A stretch of 64,000 nt of DNA from JAVBRD01 sp031548365 (GTDB lineage Bacteria; Bacillota; Clostridia; Christensenellales; UBA1750). The first letter of the stretch is position 1; every line of letters begins with the position of its first letter. Where the stretch lies: the NCBI GenBank assembly GCA_031548365.1, contig JAVBRD010000019.1, positions 62,001-126,000 of the forward strand, given 5' to 3'. Position numbers and translations under genes: made by a program. The notes below the pieces were generated by a model. It worked only from the letters and a program-made list of their open reading frames with translations. It did not search any database and was not told the origin of the DNA. This document shows positions 34,769-43,916 of this stretch, in pieces.

Positions 34769-35839
34769 TTAAGCTGTATGAAAAAGCGCAAAACTAAACA
34801 CTTGATGCCACTCATCCAGTTCATCGATGATCTTGTGCGCCCAATCAACGTAATAAAGCATATCGGATATCCTTATCCGGACATCATTATCATGCTCAGC
34901 TTGCACACACCAACCACCAATGCACCACAAAGGCTGCCGGGCCATAGCGAGCGGCAGCGCCGCCAAATCATCGCTTCCCAGCGGGATTTTCAAACCGCCG
35001 TTATACGCGCGCAATAACGAAGCCAACATGCTTTTATGGTCTTCGGCATCCGGTTGGAACAGTGTGAACTCCGCGTCTGCAAAGTAAAAAGTGAGCGCGA
35101 TGTCTTCGATTCGCGGCCGAACGCACATAAAATCAAAATCGCCGACGAGGACAATCTTGCCCTTGTTGAAAAAGACGTTGTTATCCCAAAAATCACCATG
35201 CGTGAGCTGCATGGGAAGGGGAAACTCAAGCGAGGCAAGCCTATGGGCAAGCGCTTCCGCTCTGTCCGCAATCTGCCTTTCTTCATCGGTTATCCCGGAA
35301 AGCGAGCGAATGCGGGAGACGCCCTTTTTCGTCATTTCGAGCGCCCGTTCCGCCGAAATGTGATTGACAAACGGCTGGTACAACGCCTCGGCGGACAACG
35401 CCAGTCCTTCAAGCGCCGAATGAATGCGCCCCAGATACGGCATTCCTTCTTCAAGCCGCGCCCAGGTTTTCATGAACGCATCATGACGGACATAACGCTC
35501 CGCTTCGACGAGGCGCCCGTCCCATCCGATATAAGGCAGCCCCTCCACGGTATTGAGTGTTTCCGCGCAGGGGACGGTGCTCCGAAGTTTGTTTTTCACG
35601 ATTTGCATTCCGTCAAGCCGCGCGCTTGAAACACACGGCAGATAAACCCTGGCGACAAACAGCTCTCCCTGTTTTTTTAGCAGCAAATTGAGGCTGCACG
35701 AGCCGCCGAGGTCTGTTATGGGGCTGTCTTGATCAAATCCGTACTGTTTGCACAGAAAATCGATGAGCGCGGGCGTCGCCTCGGCGCGCGCGCCGCGCCT
35801 GATTCTCTTTGGATCACGTGAGTCGTCTATACCGCTCAT
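34769..35839 (-). CDS. Aminoglycoside-phosphotransferase-like kinase (APH/CotS superfamily)
   Basis: The 356-residue small-molecule kinase has the Brenner motif LTHGDFWDNNVFF (catalytic Asp) and the metal-binding VGDFDFMCVRPRIEDIA. The N-terminal lobe has a weak nucleotide loop (LGGSCSLNLLLKK). Such proteins phosphorylate hydroxylated compounds, for example homoserine, choline, methylthioribose or aminoglycosides, and a group (CotS) sits on spores; nothing here identifies the target. The start is taken as ATG 35839, with GTG 35845 as an alternative. It follows the methyltransferase gene by 11 bp and is the last gene of the glucosidase operon. Confidence 0.85.
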   Translation of the reverse strand: MSGIDDSRDPKRIRRGARAEATPALIDFLCKQYGFDQDSPITDLGGSCSLNLLLKKQGELFVARVYLPCVSSARLDGMQIVKNKLRSTVPCAETLNTVEGLPYIGWDGRLVEAERYVRHDAFMKTWARLEEGMPYLGRIHSALEGLALSAEALYQPFVNHISAERALEMTKKGVSRIRSLSGITDEERQIADRAEALAHRLASLEFPLPMQLTHGDFWDNNVFFNKGKIVLVGDFDFMCVRPRIEDIALTFYFADAEFTLFQPDAEDHKSMLASLLRAYNGGLKIPLGSDDLAALPLAMARQPLWCIGGWCVQAEHDNDVRIRISDMLYYVDWAHKIIDELDEWHQVFSFALFHTA

Positions 35840-35850
35840 ATTCACCCGTT

Positions 35851-36648
35851 TCAGCGCTTGCGCGCGATGAACGTCCCGGATTGCTTGGTGACGCCGATGA
35901 TCCCATCCTTTTTCTTTTCTTCGAGAAACGCGCGCAAGCCCGCGCGATCAGCATCGCTGATGTCGCCGAAGCCTTGGAATGTGAGCACGTAGTCGGCGAG
36001 ATCGGCGGAATCGGTGACCTCAAGGCGGTCGGCGTACTCCGTAGAATGGACGTCCGCGAAAAACGCTTCCAGCTGCTCACGCCCGTTTTGCAGCGTGAAG
36101 GAGAGCGCCGCGGAGTTGAACGCGTCAAGGCCGGGGCGGAACTCGCGAACCCAAGCGTTGAGCTCGCGCAGATGGCGTTCGCCCGATGTGGCGGCGTAAA
36201 AAACCCCGCCCGCTTTGAGAACGCGCCGTATCTCCGAGAGCGCGCGCCGAAGATCGGAGACATGGTACAACATGAAGTTGGCGATCACGACGTCAAACGA
36301 CGCAAAGGCGAAGGGCAGGCTGTGCGCGTCGACGACGCGCGTGGTCACGCACTCAAAGTCCGCGCAGCGCTTTTTGATGTCCTCCACCATGCCGGGGGAA
36401 AAATCGGTGAGCGTCAGGCGCACGCCCCGCGGCAGCGTGGGAATCCTGCCCGACCACAGCGCGCCCGTCCCCGCGCCAAGCTCAAGCACGGCGTCCCCTT
36501 CCTTGATCTCGTACTGCTTAAACAACCAGTCCGATATCCCCTGCGGATTAACGCTGTATTTTTCGTGGATGGAGACGCGCCGTGAGAGCTTGCCCGTGCT
36601 CGCGTACTGCTCCCTGACTTTCCGGGCGTCACGCAAGACATCGCTCAT
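35851..36648 (-). CDS. SAM-dependent class I methyltransferase
   Basis: A 265-residue cytoplasmic methyltransferase of the UbiE/COQ5-like type. Motif I reads VLELGAGTGALW, followed by the acidic LTLTDFSPGMVEDI, VVDAHSLPFAFASFDVVIANFMLYHV and the post-motif LRRALSEIRRVLKAGG. The ATG at 36648 overlaps the glucosidase stop by 4 bp (ATGA), so it is translationally coupled. A longer frame upstream lies inside the glucosidase gene and was not used. The substrate is unknown. Confidence 0.9.
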   Translation of the reverse strand: MSDVLRDARKVREQYASTGKLSRRVSIHEKYSVNPQGISDWLFKQYEIKEGDAVLELGAGTGALWSGRIPTLPRGVRLTLTDFSPGMVEDIKKRCADFECVTTRVVDAHSLPFAFASFDVVIANFMLYHVSDLRRALSEIRRVLKAGGVFYAATSGERHLRELNAWVREFRPGLDAFNSAALSFTLQNGREQLEAFFADVHSTEYADRLEVTDSADLADYVLTFQGFGDISDADRAGLRAFLEEKKKDGIIGVTKQSGTFIARKR

Positions 36649-37940
36649 GCGAACTGCGGAAGATGCGCCTTGTGCGCGCCGATCAGCTCGGTGACCATGC
36701 GCGAAACCGCGCCCGCGTCCGTCATGTACCCGCCCGCGAGAATGGCTTCTTCGTAGAGCCGCACATCGCCCCTGAGCGCCGCGTCCGCCGCAAGCTCGAT
36801 GATCGCGAGGTTTTTCGAGACAATGGCGGCGAGCTCGTCGGGAAAATCGGCGACGTGGAGCGGGGACATGCCCCCCGCGGCAGCCGCGCAAGGCAGCTCG
36901 ACGACAGCGTCAAACGGCAGGTTGGGCACGGCGCCCCGGTTGGGACGGTTGGCCGAGTACACGCGCTTGAGGTCATACTCGCGCGACTCAATGATCTCCA
37001 TGAGCTGCTCATGTTCTCCGGGAAGCTTGCGGATGAAATCTTCGGGCAGGGGGCCGTCCGCGAGCGCCGCGCGCATCGCCTGTTCGTGCGTTCTATCGCC
37101 GCCCTCGATCGTCCCCTCAAAGGAGTACGCGTCCACGCCAAGGATGTTGCCGTAGTACTTCCCGCCCGCGAACCGCTCGGTGAAAAACTCGGTCACGTGA
37201 CGGTCTCCCGGGGCGGGGAAAGCACGGTAGCGCGCGAGGAACTCGTAGCAGAATTTTTCTCGATCCGGGTTTTGCACGTTTTTCAGCACATCGGGCCACG
37301 CGTCCAGCCCATCCACGCGCAGATCGTGGATGAATGTCAGGTGGTTGATGCCCGCCCAGCTCGCTGTCACACGGCTATGGTCAAGCCCCGCCATGCGCGC
37401 GATGAGCCGCACCGTGTCAGGCACGCCGTGGCAAAGCCCCGTGACATCGTGCTTTTCAGCCTTATACAGCGCGCGGCACAGGATGGCCATGGGATTGGCG
37501 TAGTTGACAAAAAAGGCGTTGGGGCACAGCGCGCGTATGTCACGGGCGATGTCCAGCATCGCGGGCGTCATGCGCATGGCGCGCGATATGCCGCCCGGCA
37601 TGGCCGTATCTCCCACCGGCTGAAAAACGCCGTACTTGCGCGGGATGAACACGTCCTTCTCCCAAGCCCTTCTTCCGCCAACGCCGATGGTGGTCACCAC
37701 GTAGTCGGCTTCGGGCAGAAGGTCGCGCCTGTCCGCGCTGTGAGACAGCTTGATGGGCGCATCCTTGAGCCGGATGATCTTGGCGACCAGTTTGGCCATC
37801 GCCTCAAGCACCGGCTCGTCGATGTCGCAGAGCGCAAGCTCCCACTGCGCGCCCGCCGGATTGCGGATGAGATCCATCACGAGTCCCTGCGTGAACATAG
37901 CGCTCCCCGCGCCGATCAGAACCATCTTGCGTTTACGCAT
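36645..37940 (-). CDS. Family 4 glycoside hydrolase (NAD- and metal-dependent alpha-glucosidase/galactosidase)
   Basis: The 431-residue enzyme cleaves alpha-glycosides (often disaccharides or sugar phosphates) by an oxidation-elimination route with NAD and Mn. The Rossmann start is KMVLIGAGSAMFTQGLVMDL. NYANPM binds substrate, and GLCHGV contains the metal-binding Cys-His pair; a second His lies in GINHLTF. Length is normal. AAGGAGGG stands 7 nt before ATG 37940. It is the first gene of an operon with a methyltransferase and an APH-like kinase. Whether it takes glucosides, galactosides or galacturonides cannot be told. Confidence 0.92.
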   Translation of the reverse strand: MRKRKMVLIGAGSAMFTQGLVMDLIRNPAGAQWELALCDIDEPVLEAMAKLVAKIIRLKDAPIKLSHSADRRDLLPEADYVVTTIGVGGRRAWEKDVFIPRKYGVFQPVGDTAMPGGISRAMRMTPAMLDIARDIRALCPNAFFVNYANPMAILCRALYKAEKHDVTGLCHGVPDTVRLIARMAGLDHSRVTASWAGINHLTFIHDLRVDGLDAWPDVLKNVQNPDREKFCYEFLARYRAFPAPGDRHVTEFFTERFAGGKYYGNILGVDAYSFEGTIEGGDRTHEQAMRAALADGPLPEDFIRKLPGEHEQLMEIIESREYDLKRVYSANRPNRGAVPNLPFDAVVELPCAAAAGGMSPLHVADFPDELAAIVSKNLAIIELAADAALRGDVRLYEEAILAGGYMTDAGAVSRMVTELIGAHKAHLPQFA

Positions 37941-38048
37941 GATAAAACCCTCCTTGTCGGTGTGGTCAAGTATTCAAAATCCGTCCGGTGTTCCGGAAGA
38001 CGGGGGCATGAAATGCGAAGCGATCCCTTGCGGCGCGCGGTGCAGGCC

Positions 38049-39785
38049 CTACGCGCTCACGCCGGCGAACTGCGCGCGCACGAGCTTGGCGTACGCGCCG
38101 TCCCTGGCGAGAAGCTGCGTATGCGTGCCGCTCTCCACGACGCGCCCGCGCGCCATGACGAGGATGAGGTCGGCGTCGCGGATGGTGGAAAGGCGGTGGG
38201 CGATCACAAAGCTGGTGCGACCCTTGATCATGGCACGGAACGCCTGCTGTATGCGGTACTCGGTGAGTACGTCCACGCTGGAGGTCGCCTCGTCCAAGAT
38301 GAGCATGGGCGGATCGACGAGCATGGCGCGAGCGATGGTCAAAAGCTGTTTCTGTCCCTCGGAGAGGTTGCCGCCGCCTTCGGTGATCACGGTATCGTAG
38401 CCTTTGGGGAGCCGGCGGATGAAGCCGTGCGCGTGCGCGGAGGTCGCGGCCCGAACGATCTCCTCCTCGGACGCGCCGGGGCGTCCATACGCGATGTTGT
38501 CGCGCACGGTGCCGCCGAAGAGCCATGTCCCCTGAAGCACCATGCCGAACTGCCGGCGCACGGACTGGCGGTTGACGGAGCGCGTCTCCACGCCGTCGAT
38601 TCGGACCTCGCCGCCCTGAACGTCGTAAAAGCGCATGAGCAGGTTGACCAGCGTCGTCTTGCCCGCGCCGGTCGCGCCCACGATAGCGACCATCTGGCCG
38701 GGGGTGACGCGCATGGTGAAGTCCTCGATGAGCGGCTCGCCGGTATAGGAGAAGGCCACGCTGTCCAGCGCTACACAGCCCTCTGCCGCGCGCAGCATGG
38801 CAGGCAGGTTGTCCTCGCGCTTTTCACGGCCCAGGTCGATGAGCTCAAAGACGCGCTGCGCGGAAGCGATGGCCGCGAAAAACTGCGTGGCGACGGCGGT
38901 CACGGTGTTAAATGGCTGCGCGAACTGCGCGGAGTACAGCACAAAGCTTGAGAGTTTGCCCGCGCTCGCGCCCGGGATGAGCGCGCCGATCAGCCCCACC
39001 GCGACGTAGGCCAAGTGCCCGACGAAACGCGTGCTCGGGTTGATGAGCGCGGAGGCGAACTGCGCGCGCTGGACATGGCCTTTTAGGTTCTGGTTGATCT
39101 CCTCGAAACCCGCGATGGCCGCGTCCTCATGCCCGTAGGCCTTGACGGTGCGCACGCCGGAGACGTATTCCTCCGTCAGCGCGCTTAAGTCCCCCAGGAG
39201 TTTTTGCTGCTGACGGAAGGAAGTGTTGATGAACTTGGTGATGCGGGAGGCGACCACGAACGTCAGCGACGTGATGGCGACCACGGCAAGCGTGATGAGC
39301 GGGCTTAAGGAGATCATCATGGCGAGCGCGCCGATGATGATGACCACGCCGGAGAAAAGCTGTGTGATGCCCTGCACAAAACCCTCGGTCACAGCGTCGG
39401 CATCGTTGATGAAGCGGGAGATGATGTCGCCCGCGGGGCGCGCGTCAAGGGTGGCGAGTGGAAGGCGGGAGAGCGTCTCAAACGCGTCGTCGCGCAGCTT
39501 GCGAACCACGCTCGACGCGATTTTGTTGGCGGAGAACTGCACAAAGTACATCATGAGCGCGCTCGCGCCCACAAGCGCGGCCAAAGCCGCGGCGATGCGC
39601 GCGAGGCCGTCAAAGTCGACCGCGCCCGGACCGAGCATCAGGTCGATGCCGCGCCCGAACAGCCCGGGGGCGGCAATGTCGCACAAACTGGCGGCCGCCG
39701 CGCACAAAAAAACGAGGGTGATACGCGCGCGGTGCGCGGACGCGTAACCGAGCAGGCGGGGAAGCGTCTTTAGCGCGTTGTTCAC
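38049..39785 (-). CDS. ABC exporter half-transporter, canonical subunit of a heterodimer
   Basis: A 578-residue membrane protein with six helices (about 1-320) and an ABC domain. Walker A is VGATGAGKTT, the Q-loop MVLQGTWLFGG, the signature NLSEGQ, Walker B LILDEATSSVD with catalytic Glu, and the switch IAHRLS. All catalytic positions are intact. Its ATG overlaps the stop of the upstream half-transporter by 4 bp. The pair is of the LmrCD/YheIH/BmrCD type and probably exports drugs or lipids. The frame ends at 38049 with 108 bp to the next gene on the left. Confidence 0.93.
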   Translation of the reverse strand: MNNALKTLPRLLGYASAHRARITLVFLCAAAASLCDIAAPGLFGRGIDLMLGPGAVDFDGLARIAAALAALVGASALMMYFVQFSANKIASSVVRKLRDDAFETLSRLPLATLDARPAGDIISRFINDADAVTEGFVQGITQLFSGVVIIIGALAMMISLSPLITLAVVAITSLTFVVASRITKFINTSFRQQQKLLGDLSALTEEYVSGVRTVKAYGHEDAAIAGFEEINQNLKGHVQRAQFASALINPSTRFVGHLAYVAVGLIGALIPGASAGKLSSFVLYSAQFAQPFNTVTAVATQFFAAIASAQRVFELIDLGREKREDNLPAMLRAAEGCVALDSVAFSYTGEPLIEDFTMRVTPGQMVAIVGATGAGKTTLVNLLMRFYDVQGGEVRIDGVETRSVNRQSVRRQFGMVLQGTWLFGGTVRDNIAYGRPGASEEEIVRAATSAHAHGFIRRLPKGYDTVITEGGGNLSEGQKQLLTIARAMLVDPPMLILDEATSSVDVLTEYRIQQAFRAMIKGRTSFVIAHRLSTIRDADLILVMARGRVVESGTHTQLLARDGAYAKLVRAQFAGVSA

Positions 39786-41458
39786 GCGGCGCCGCCTCCC
39801 ATCTGCAGGCGCTGGATCTCGCGGTACGCGTCGCAGCGCGCCGCCAGCTCCTCGTGCGTGCCCTGATCGAGGATCGCGCCATCGTCCAGCATCAGGATGC
39901 GCTCGGCTTTCTTGACTGAGGACGCGCGCTGGGAGACGATCACCAGCGTCATGCCCGCGTACTCCCTGCGGATGGCGTCATACAGCCGCGCCTCCGTCGC
40001 GTAGTCCAGCGCGGAGGAAGAATCGTCCAAGATGAGCAGATCGGGCCGCCGCACGAGCGCGCGCGCGATGGAGAGCCGCTGCCGCTGTCCCCCGCTCAGA
40101 GAAAGCCCGCCCCGCCCGAGCGGCGCGTTGTATCCCCCGGTCAATCGCTCAATGAACTCGTGCGCCTGCGCGGCTTTGGCGGCTCGGATCACGTCCTCCT
40201 CGCACGCGCCCGGATGGCCCCAGCGGATGTTCTCAGCGACCGTGCCGGTGAATAGCTCACAGCGCTGGAGCACAATGCTCTTCTCCGAAGCGCTCACACG
40301 GGCGACGCCGGAACTGGGCGTGAGCAGCCCCATGAGCAGGTGTGCCAGCGTGGACTTGCCTGAACCCGTCCCCCCGATCACGCCCAGCGTCTGGCCGCGC
40401 CTAAGCGAAAACGTCGCGTTCTCAATCGCGTTTTCAGCGGAGGTATAGCCAAAGCACACCTTTTCAAACACGATGGCCGGTTCGGTGTTGTCACCCACAG
40501 GCAGCGCGCCGTTTCCTTCCGGAGCGGCCAGCACCTCACTGATGCGGCCGTAGGAGGCGTAAGCGCGCGTATAGGTGGACATCAGGCTGGTGATGACGAC
40601 CAACGTGGCCAGCACCTGCGTTAGGTAATTGATGAACGCGAGCACCTGCCCCTGCGAGATGTCCCCCAGGTTGACGCGCACGCCACCGAACCAGATGATG
40701 CCCACGATCGCCGCGTTGATGATGAGTGCTGTGACCGGGCCGAGCGCGGCGGCAATCTTCGCCACGCGCACGCCCGACGCGAACCACTCGCCATTTTTTT
40801 CACCAAAGCGCGCTCTCTCTGCGTCCTCGCGCGCGAAAGCGCGGATGACGCGCACGCCCGAGAGGTTTTCCCGCACGACCGTGCCCACGGCGTCCAGTTT
40901 TTTCTGCACCGCGCGGTACAGCTTTGGCGTGCGGGTCATGATGACGGCCATGGCCGCGATGAACATGGGTACGGCCAGCATGAGCACCATGGAGAGCGAA
41001 AAATCGAGCATGACCGCGCAGATGATGCTCCCGATGGCGATGTAGGGCGCGCGCACCGACAGCCGGATCGTGATCGCGACCGCCTGCTGGATTTGGTTGA
41101 CGTCGTTCGTCACACGCGTGGTCAGGGTCTGTGCGCCGAAGCGGTCCTGATCGCGGAAGGGCATGCGCATGATTTTCGCAAAAACCGCCGAGCGCATGCG
41201 CGTCCCCACGCCCGCCGCGGCAACCGCCGCCGAGTACTGGCAGACCAGAGCGCACAAGTACCCCGCGACCGAAACGGCGAGCGAGTACAGCGAGTATCTG
41301 TAGACGGCGGATACATCCCCGCCCGCGATGCCCTTGTCGATGATGTTGGCCATAAAGATGGGCAGATTGAGCTCGAGGATCGCCTCAAAGAGCTTGAACG
41401 CCGGCCCGATGATGAATTGCTTGAGGTTACCACGGCAGTAGTTGAGCAAAAGCGACAC
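39782..41458 (-). CDS. ABC exporter half-transporter, subunit with degenerate ATP site
   Basis: The 558-residue partner of the exporter has six helices (about 10-310) and an ABC domain with Walker A IGGTGSGKST and signature LSLSGGQRQR. Walker B ends LLILDDSSSALD, with Asp where the catalytic Glu is expected, and the switch reads IVSQRASS, with Gln instead of His. This pattern of one dead site is characteristic of heterodimeric exporters, where the partner (at 39785) carries the intact site. It lies upstream in the same operon with a 4-bp overlap. Confidence 0.93.
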   Translation of the reverse strand: MSLLLNYCRGNLKQFIIGPAFKLFEAILELNLPIFMANIIDKGIAGGDVSAVYRYSLYSLAVSVAGYLCALVCQYSAAVAAAGVGTRMRSAVFAKIMRMPFRDQDRFGAQTLTTRVTNDVNQIQQAVAITIRLSVRAPYIAIGSIICAVMLDFSLSMVLMLAVPMFIAAMAVIMTRTPKLYRAVQKKLDAVGTVVRENLSGVRVIRAFAREDAERARFGEKNGEWFASGVRVAKIAAALGPVTALIINAAIVGIIWFGGVRVNLGDISQGQVLAFINYLTQVLATLVVITSLMSTYTRAYASYGRISEVLAAPEGNGALPVGDNTEPAIVFEKVCFGYTSAENAIENATFSLRRGQTLGVIGGTGSGKSTLAHLLMGLLTPSSGVARVSASEKSIVLQRCELFTGTVAENIRWGHPGACEEDVIRAAKAAQAHEFIERLTGGYNAPLGRGGLSLSGGQRQRLSIARALVRRPDLLILDDSSSALDYATEARLYDAIRREYAGMTLVIVSQRASSVKKAERILMLDDGAILDQGTHEELAARCDAYREIQRLQMGGGAA

Positions 41459-41479
41459 GCGCGCGTCACCATTCCCTGT

Positions 41480-41953
41480 CTATTTGATTTTTTTGACGCC
41501 ATTTTCCAAAAGCGCTATGGCCCGGGCGACGCGTGCCGCGCGTGTTTCCTGTTTTTTTGCGGATGTGATGAGGTCGGCGTAGAGCCGTTTGTTGCTCACG
41601 GACAGGGTCTTGAAAAACGCCTCGGCCTTGGGCGAAGAAACGAAAGCGGCACTGAGGTCGTCCGGCGGCTCCACGGCGCGGGGTTCCTCATCCAGCTCGA
41701 CAGTGACGCGCACGACATCGCCCCTGCCTTTACCGAGCTTTGCGCGGATGGATTTGAGCACGCCGATACATGGCCCCGCGCCCATGTTGGCGATGGAACC
41801 CCGATATGGAATGCCGTCGAACGTCACGCGAACGGGGACAAGGTTGGCCCTGCCGAAGCATTCGCGGACATCGTACGGGAACAAAACAAACGCGCCCGAG
41901 CCCACGTCGTCCGACTGAAGGATGGCGGCATCGAATTCATAGACCAAGCGCAT
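41480..41953 (-). CDS. DUF1905/YdeI-like protein
   Basis: The 157-residue protein has an N-terminal DUF1905-like beta-barrel (YEFDAAILQSDDVGSGAFVLFP ... IPYRGSIANMG) and a C-terminal helical YdeI/OmpD-associated-type region (VSNKRLYADLITSAKKQETRAARVARA). The cytoplasmic function of these proteins is unknown; they are small single-gene adaptors. ATG 41953 or GTG 41956 may start it. It precedes the ABC exporter pair on the same strand by 21 bp. Confidence 0.78.
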   Translation of the reverse strand: MRLVYEFDAAILQSDDVGSGAFVLFPYDVRECFGRANLVPVRVTFDGIPYRGSIANMGAGPCIGVLKSIRAKLGKGRGDVVRVTVELDEEPRAVEPPDDLSAAFVSSPKAEAFFKTLSVSNKRLYADLITSAKKQETRAARVARAIALLENGVKKIK

Positions 41954-41971
41954 CACCTGAACCTGAGTATA

Positions 41972-43093
41972 TCACGGCGTGAGCGCGGAGAGCAACCGTG
42001 CGTCAAACGCTTCTTTGGCACGGTCATACACGCCGAACCCACCGCAGAACTCCCAGTAGCACGCGGACAGCCCGGCACCGTTCGCCTCTTCCACAACCGC
42101 GGCGGCCCATTCGGCGCGCATGGCGCTTTCGGCGCGGGACGTCGCGCCGAACTCCGTGATCATTACGCGCATGCCCGTTTCATCCGACCACGCCTTGGCC
42201 GCGCGCATGTCCGCCGCGATGGCCGCGCGCGCCCCGGGCGTATCGGCCCACGAAACGCCGGTAAGATCGCGCGTATCCGCGGACCAGCGTTCTCCCTGAT
42301 GCGTAAACGCGCGCGGCACGAAGTACGCAAACCCGCCGACGACATGCGGATCGGGCGCAAGCGCGGGCAGCGCGCGGGCATCACCGCCCACGCCCGGGAC
42401 GACGACCGTCCGCACCGCGCTTTGCGCGCGCACCAAGGAGAGCGCATCCTCCGCAAGCGCTTGCCAGCGCGCTCCGGAGAGGCCGTTCGGGCCGTGATGA
42501 ATCTCAAGCCACACGTTGTCCGGCCATGACGCGGACGCCACGGCGATCTGCCGCCAGACCGCAAGGTACTTTTGCCGCGCGCTTTGAGTTAAGAGCGGTT
42601 CGTAACTGTGGTACGCGATGATCACGACCTGATTTTCACGCGCGCCCGCGCCCGCCAGATGAGCGACGCGTGCCAACAGCTCTTCATCCAGCGCGTAATC
42701 CGGCGCGGCACCCGTGTTGGATGCGAAGTCCACAGGGATGCGCACGCAGGTAAAGCCCGCGCGCGCGAGCAGGTCGAAGTCGCCGTCCTGGATGACCACG
42801 CCCCAGTCGCCTTCCCTTGGGGCGTCCAGCGCGTTGCCTATGCTCACGCCGCGAAGTGGCCACGTTTCGGCCGCGCGCGTTGGCTCAGCCGTCGGCCGCG
42901 GCGTTGGAGCCGACGCCGGAACGGGCGTCACCGGCGCGATGGAGCGATAAGGCGCGCCCGGCGTGGGGAGCGTCTTGGGCGCGATCGGCCCGGTATACAC
43001 GCGCTCAAACGCCGCGTAAAACGCGCCCGCGAGCACCGCGAGTACAAGCGCGCCCGTCGCCAGACGCACCGCCGTGAACCGCCGCTTGCGCAT
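41972..43093 (-). CDS. Secreted or membrane-anchored GH5-like glycosidase with altered active site
   Basis: The 373-residue protein has an N-terminal membrane anchor or signal (about 8-28), a Pro/Thr/Ala-rich linker (about 40-80) and a TIM barrel of cellulase type starting LRGVSIGNALDAPREGDWG, with FTCVRIPVDFA and VIIAYHSYEP. At the acid/base position GH5 enzymes have Asn-Glu-Pro; here the strand reads WLEIHHGPNG (about residue 195), so the Glu is Gly. The nucleophile strand VMITEFGA (about residue 311) is intact. It may be a carbohydrate-binding or differently acting relative. The start is uncertain: ATG 43093 lacks a strong ribosome site and the in-frame GTG 43120 lies in the upstream terminator. 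Confidence 0.78.
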   Translation of the reverse strand: MRKRRFTAVRLATGALVLAVLAGAFYAAFERVYTGPIAPKTLPTPGAPYRSIAPVTPVPASAPTPRPTAEPTRAAETWPLRGVSIGNALDAPREGDWGVVIQDGDFDLLARAGFTCVRIPVDFASNTGAAPDYALDEELLARVAHLAGAGARENQVVIIAYHSYEPLLTQSARQKYLAVWRQIAVASASWPDNVWLEIHHGPNGLSGARWQALAEDALSLVRAQSAVRTVVVPGVGGDARALPALAPDPHVVGGFAYFVPRAFTHQGERWSADTRDLTGVSWADTPGARAAIAADMRAAKAWSDETGMRVMITEFGATSRAESAMRAEWAAAVVEEANGAGLSACYWEFCGGFGVYDRAKEAFDARLLSALTP

Positions 43094-43112
43094 GAAGATT
43101 GTCTTTGCCAAA

Positions 43113-43146
43113 AAAATCACCCGCCATCAGTGTGCCTGACGGCGGG
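43113..43146 (-). terminator. Terminator after the HAD phosphatase gene
   Basis: CCCGCCATCA (about 43120-43130) pairs with TGACGGCGGG (about 43137-43146). On the minus strand the hairpin is followed by TGATTTTTTT. Confidence 0.8.
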
Positions 43147-43253
43147 CAGCGGCATGCGCGGGGGAGGAGGCCAGTCCACGACGAGGCGCTGACGCCGGGC
43201 GGATGTCACTTCGCTCCAACACCGGCCCCGCTGGCGCGGGTGATAAATACAGC

Positions 43254-43916
43254 TTACTCTTTGGGCAGCCGCGAATTGTCGCCCGCGGCCTCTACGCACT
43301 CCGCGAGCGTACCGAACACGGGCGCGCCGGTCAGCTCAAGACGCGACCGAGGCTGATGCCCCAACGTGTGGAGCGCGCAGCGGCAGCCGCACGCGGAAGC
43401 GACCTCCGCATCGTGCGCGGTGTCGCCAATGAGCAGGACGTCGCCGGGACGCAAACCCGATCGCTTAAGCCAATCGGCGATGAGCGTTTGCTTGCTGTTG
43501 GCGTAAATGTCGGAGATGCCGAGTACGGCTTCCATACCGGCGAGCGCGGGAAAGCGGGCGACCTGCGCTTTGAGGTGATCGTCGCGCGAAGCGGAGAGGA
43601 TGACCTGCCGCATGCCGCGCGAACGCGCGAGCGCGACGGCGTCCGCCGCGCCGGGATTCAGAACGCTGGAAACGCTGGTTTGAGCGTAGAGCGCGATGAA
43701 CTCGGCGGCCACGTCCTGCCAATCGTGGACTGTGAAATCAAAACCGATCCGCTCGTAGTATGCTTTCACGGGAAAAGTAAACACTTCGTGGTATTTTTCA
43801 AGCGTGAGGGGCGGCAAGGCGTAGCGCGTCAAGAGCGCGTTGATGGCTCCGAGCGCGGCGGTCACGTCCCCGAAAAGCGTGCCGTTCCAGTCCCAGATGA
43901 TCGCGGACGCGCTCAT
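43254..43916 (-). CDS. HAD family phosphatase
   Basis: The 220-residue haloacid-dehalogenase-type phosphatase is like phosphoglycolate phosphatase. Motif I is IIWDWNGTLFGD (nucleophile Asp; the usual second Asp is Asn, as in a known subgroup), motif II VILSAS, motif III Lys in NSKQTLI, motif IV LLIGDTAHDAE. The cap domain lies at about 15-85. Its ATG overlaps the MATE stop by 4 bp. Substrate unknown; a role in clearing phosphorylated by-products is typical. Confidence 0.9.
   Translation of the reverse strand: MSASAIIWDWNGTLFGDVTAALGAINALLTRYALPPLTLEKYHEVFTFPVKAYYERIGFDFTVHDWQDVAAEFIALYAQTSVSSVLNPGAADAVALARSRGMRQVILSASRDDHLKAQVARFPALAGMEAVLGISDIYANSKQTLIADWLKRSGLRPGDVLLIGDTAHDAEVASACGCRCALHTLGHQPRSRLELTGAPVFGTLAECVEAAGDNSRLPKE

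Noticed and set aside
36663..38951. A 762-codon plus-strand frame across the GH4 and ABC exporter genes.
   Set aside because: It spans two well-supported minus-strand genes and has the composition of a shadow frame.
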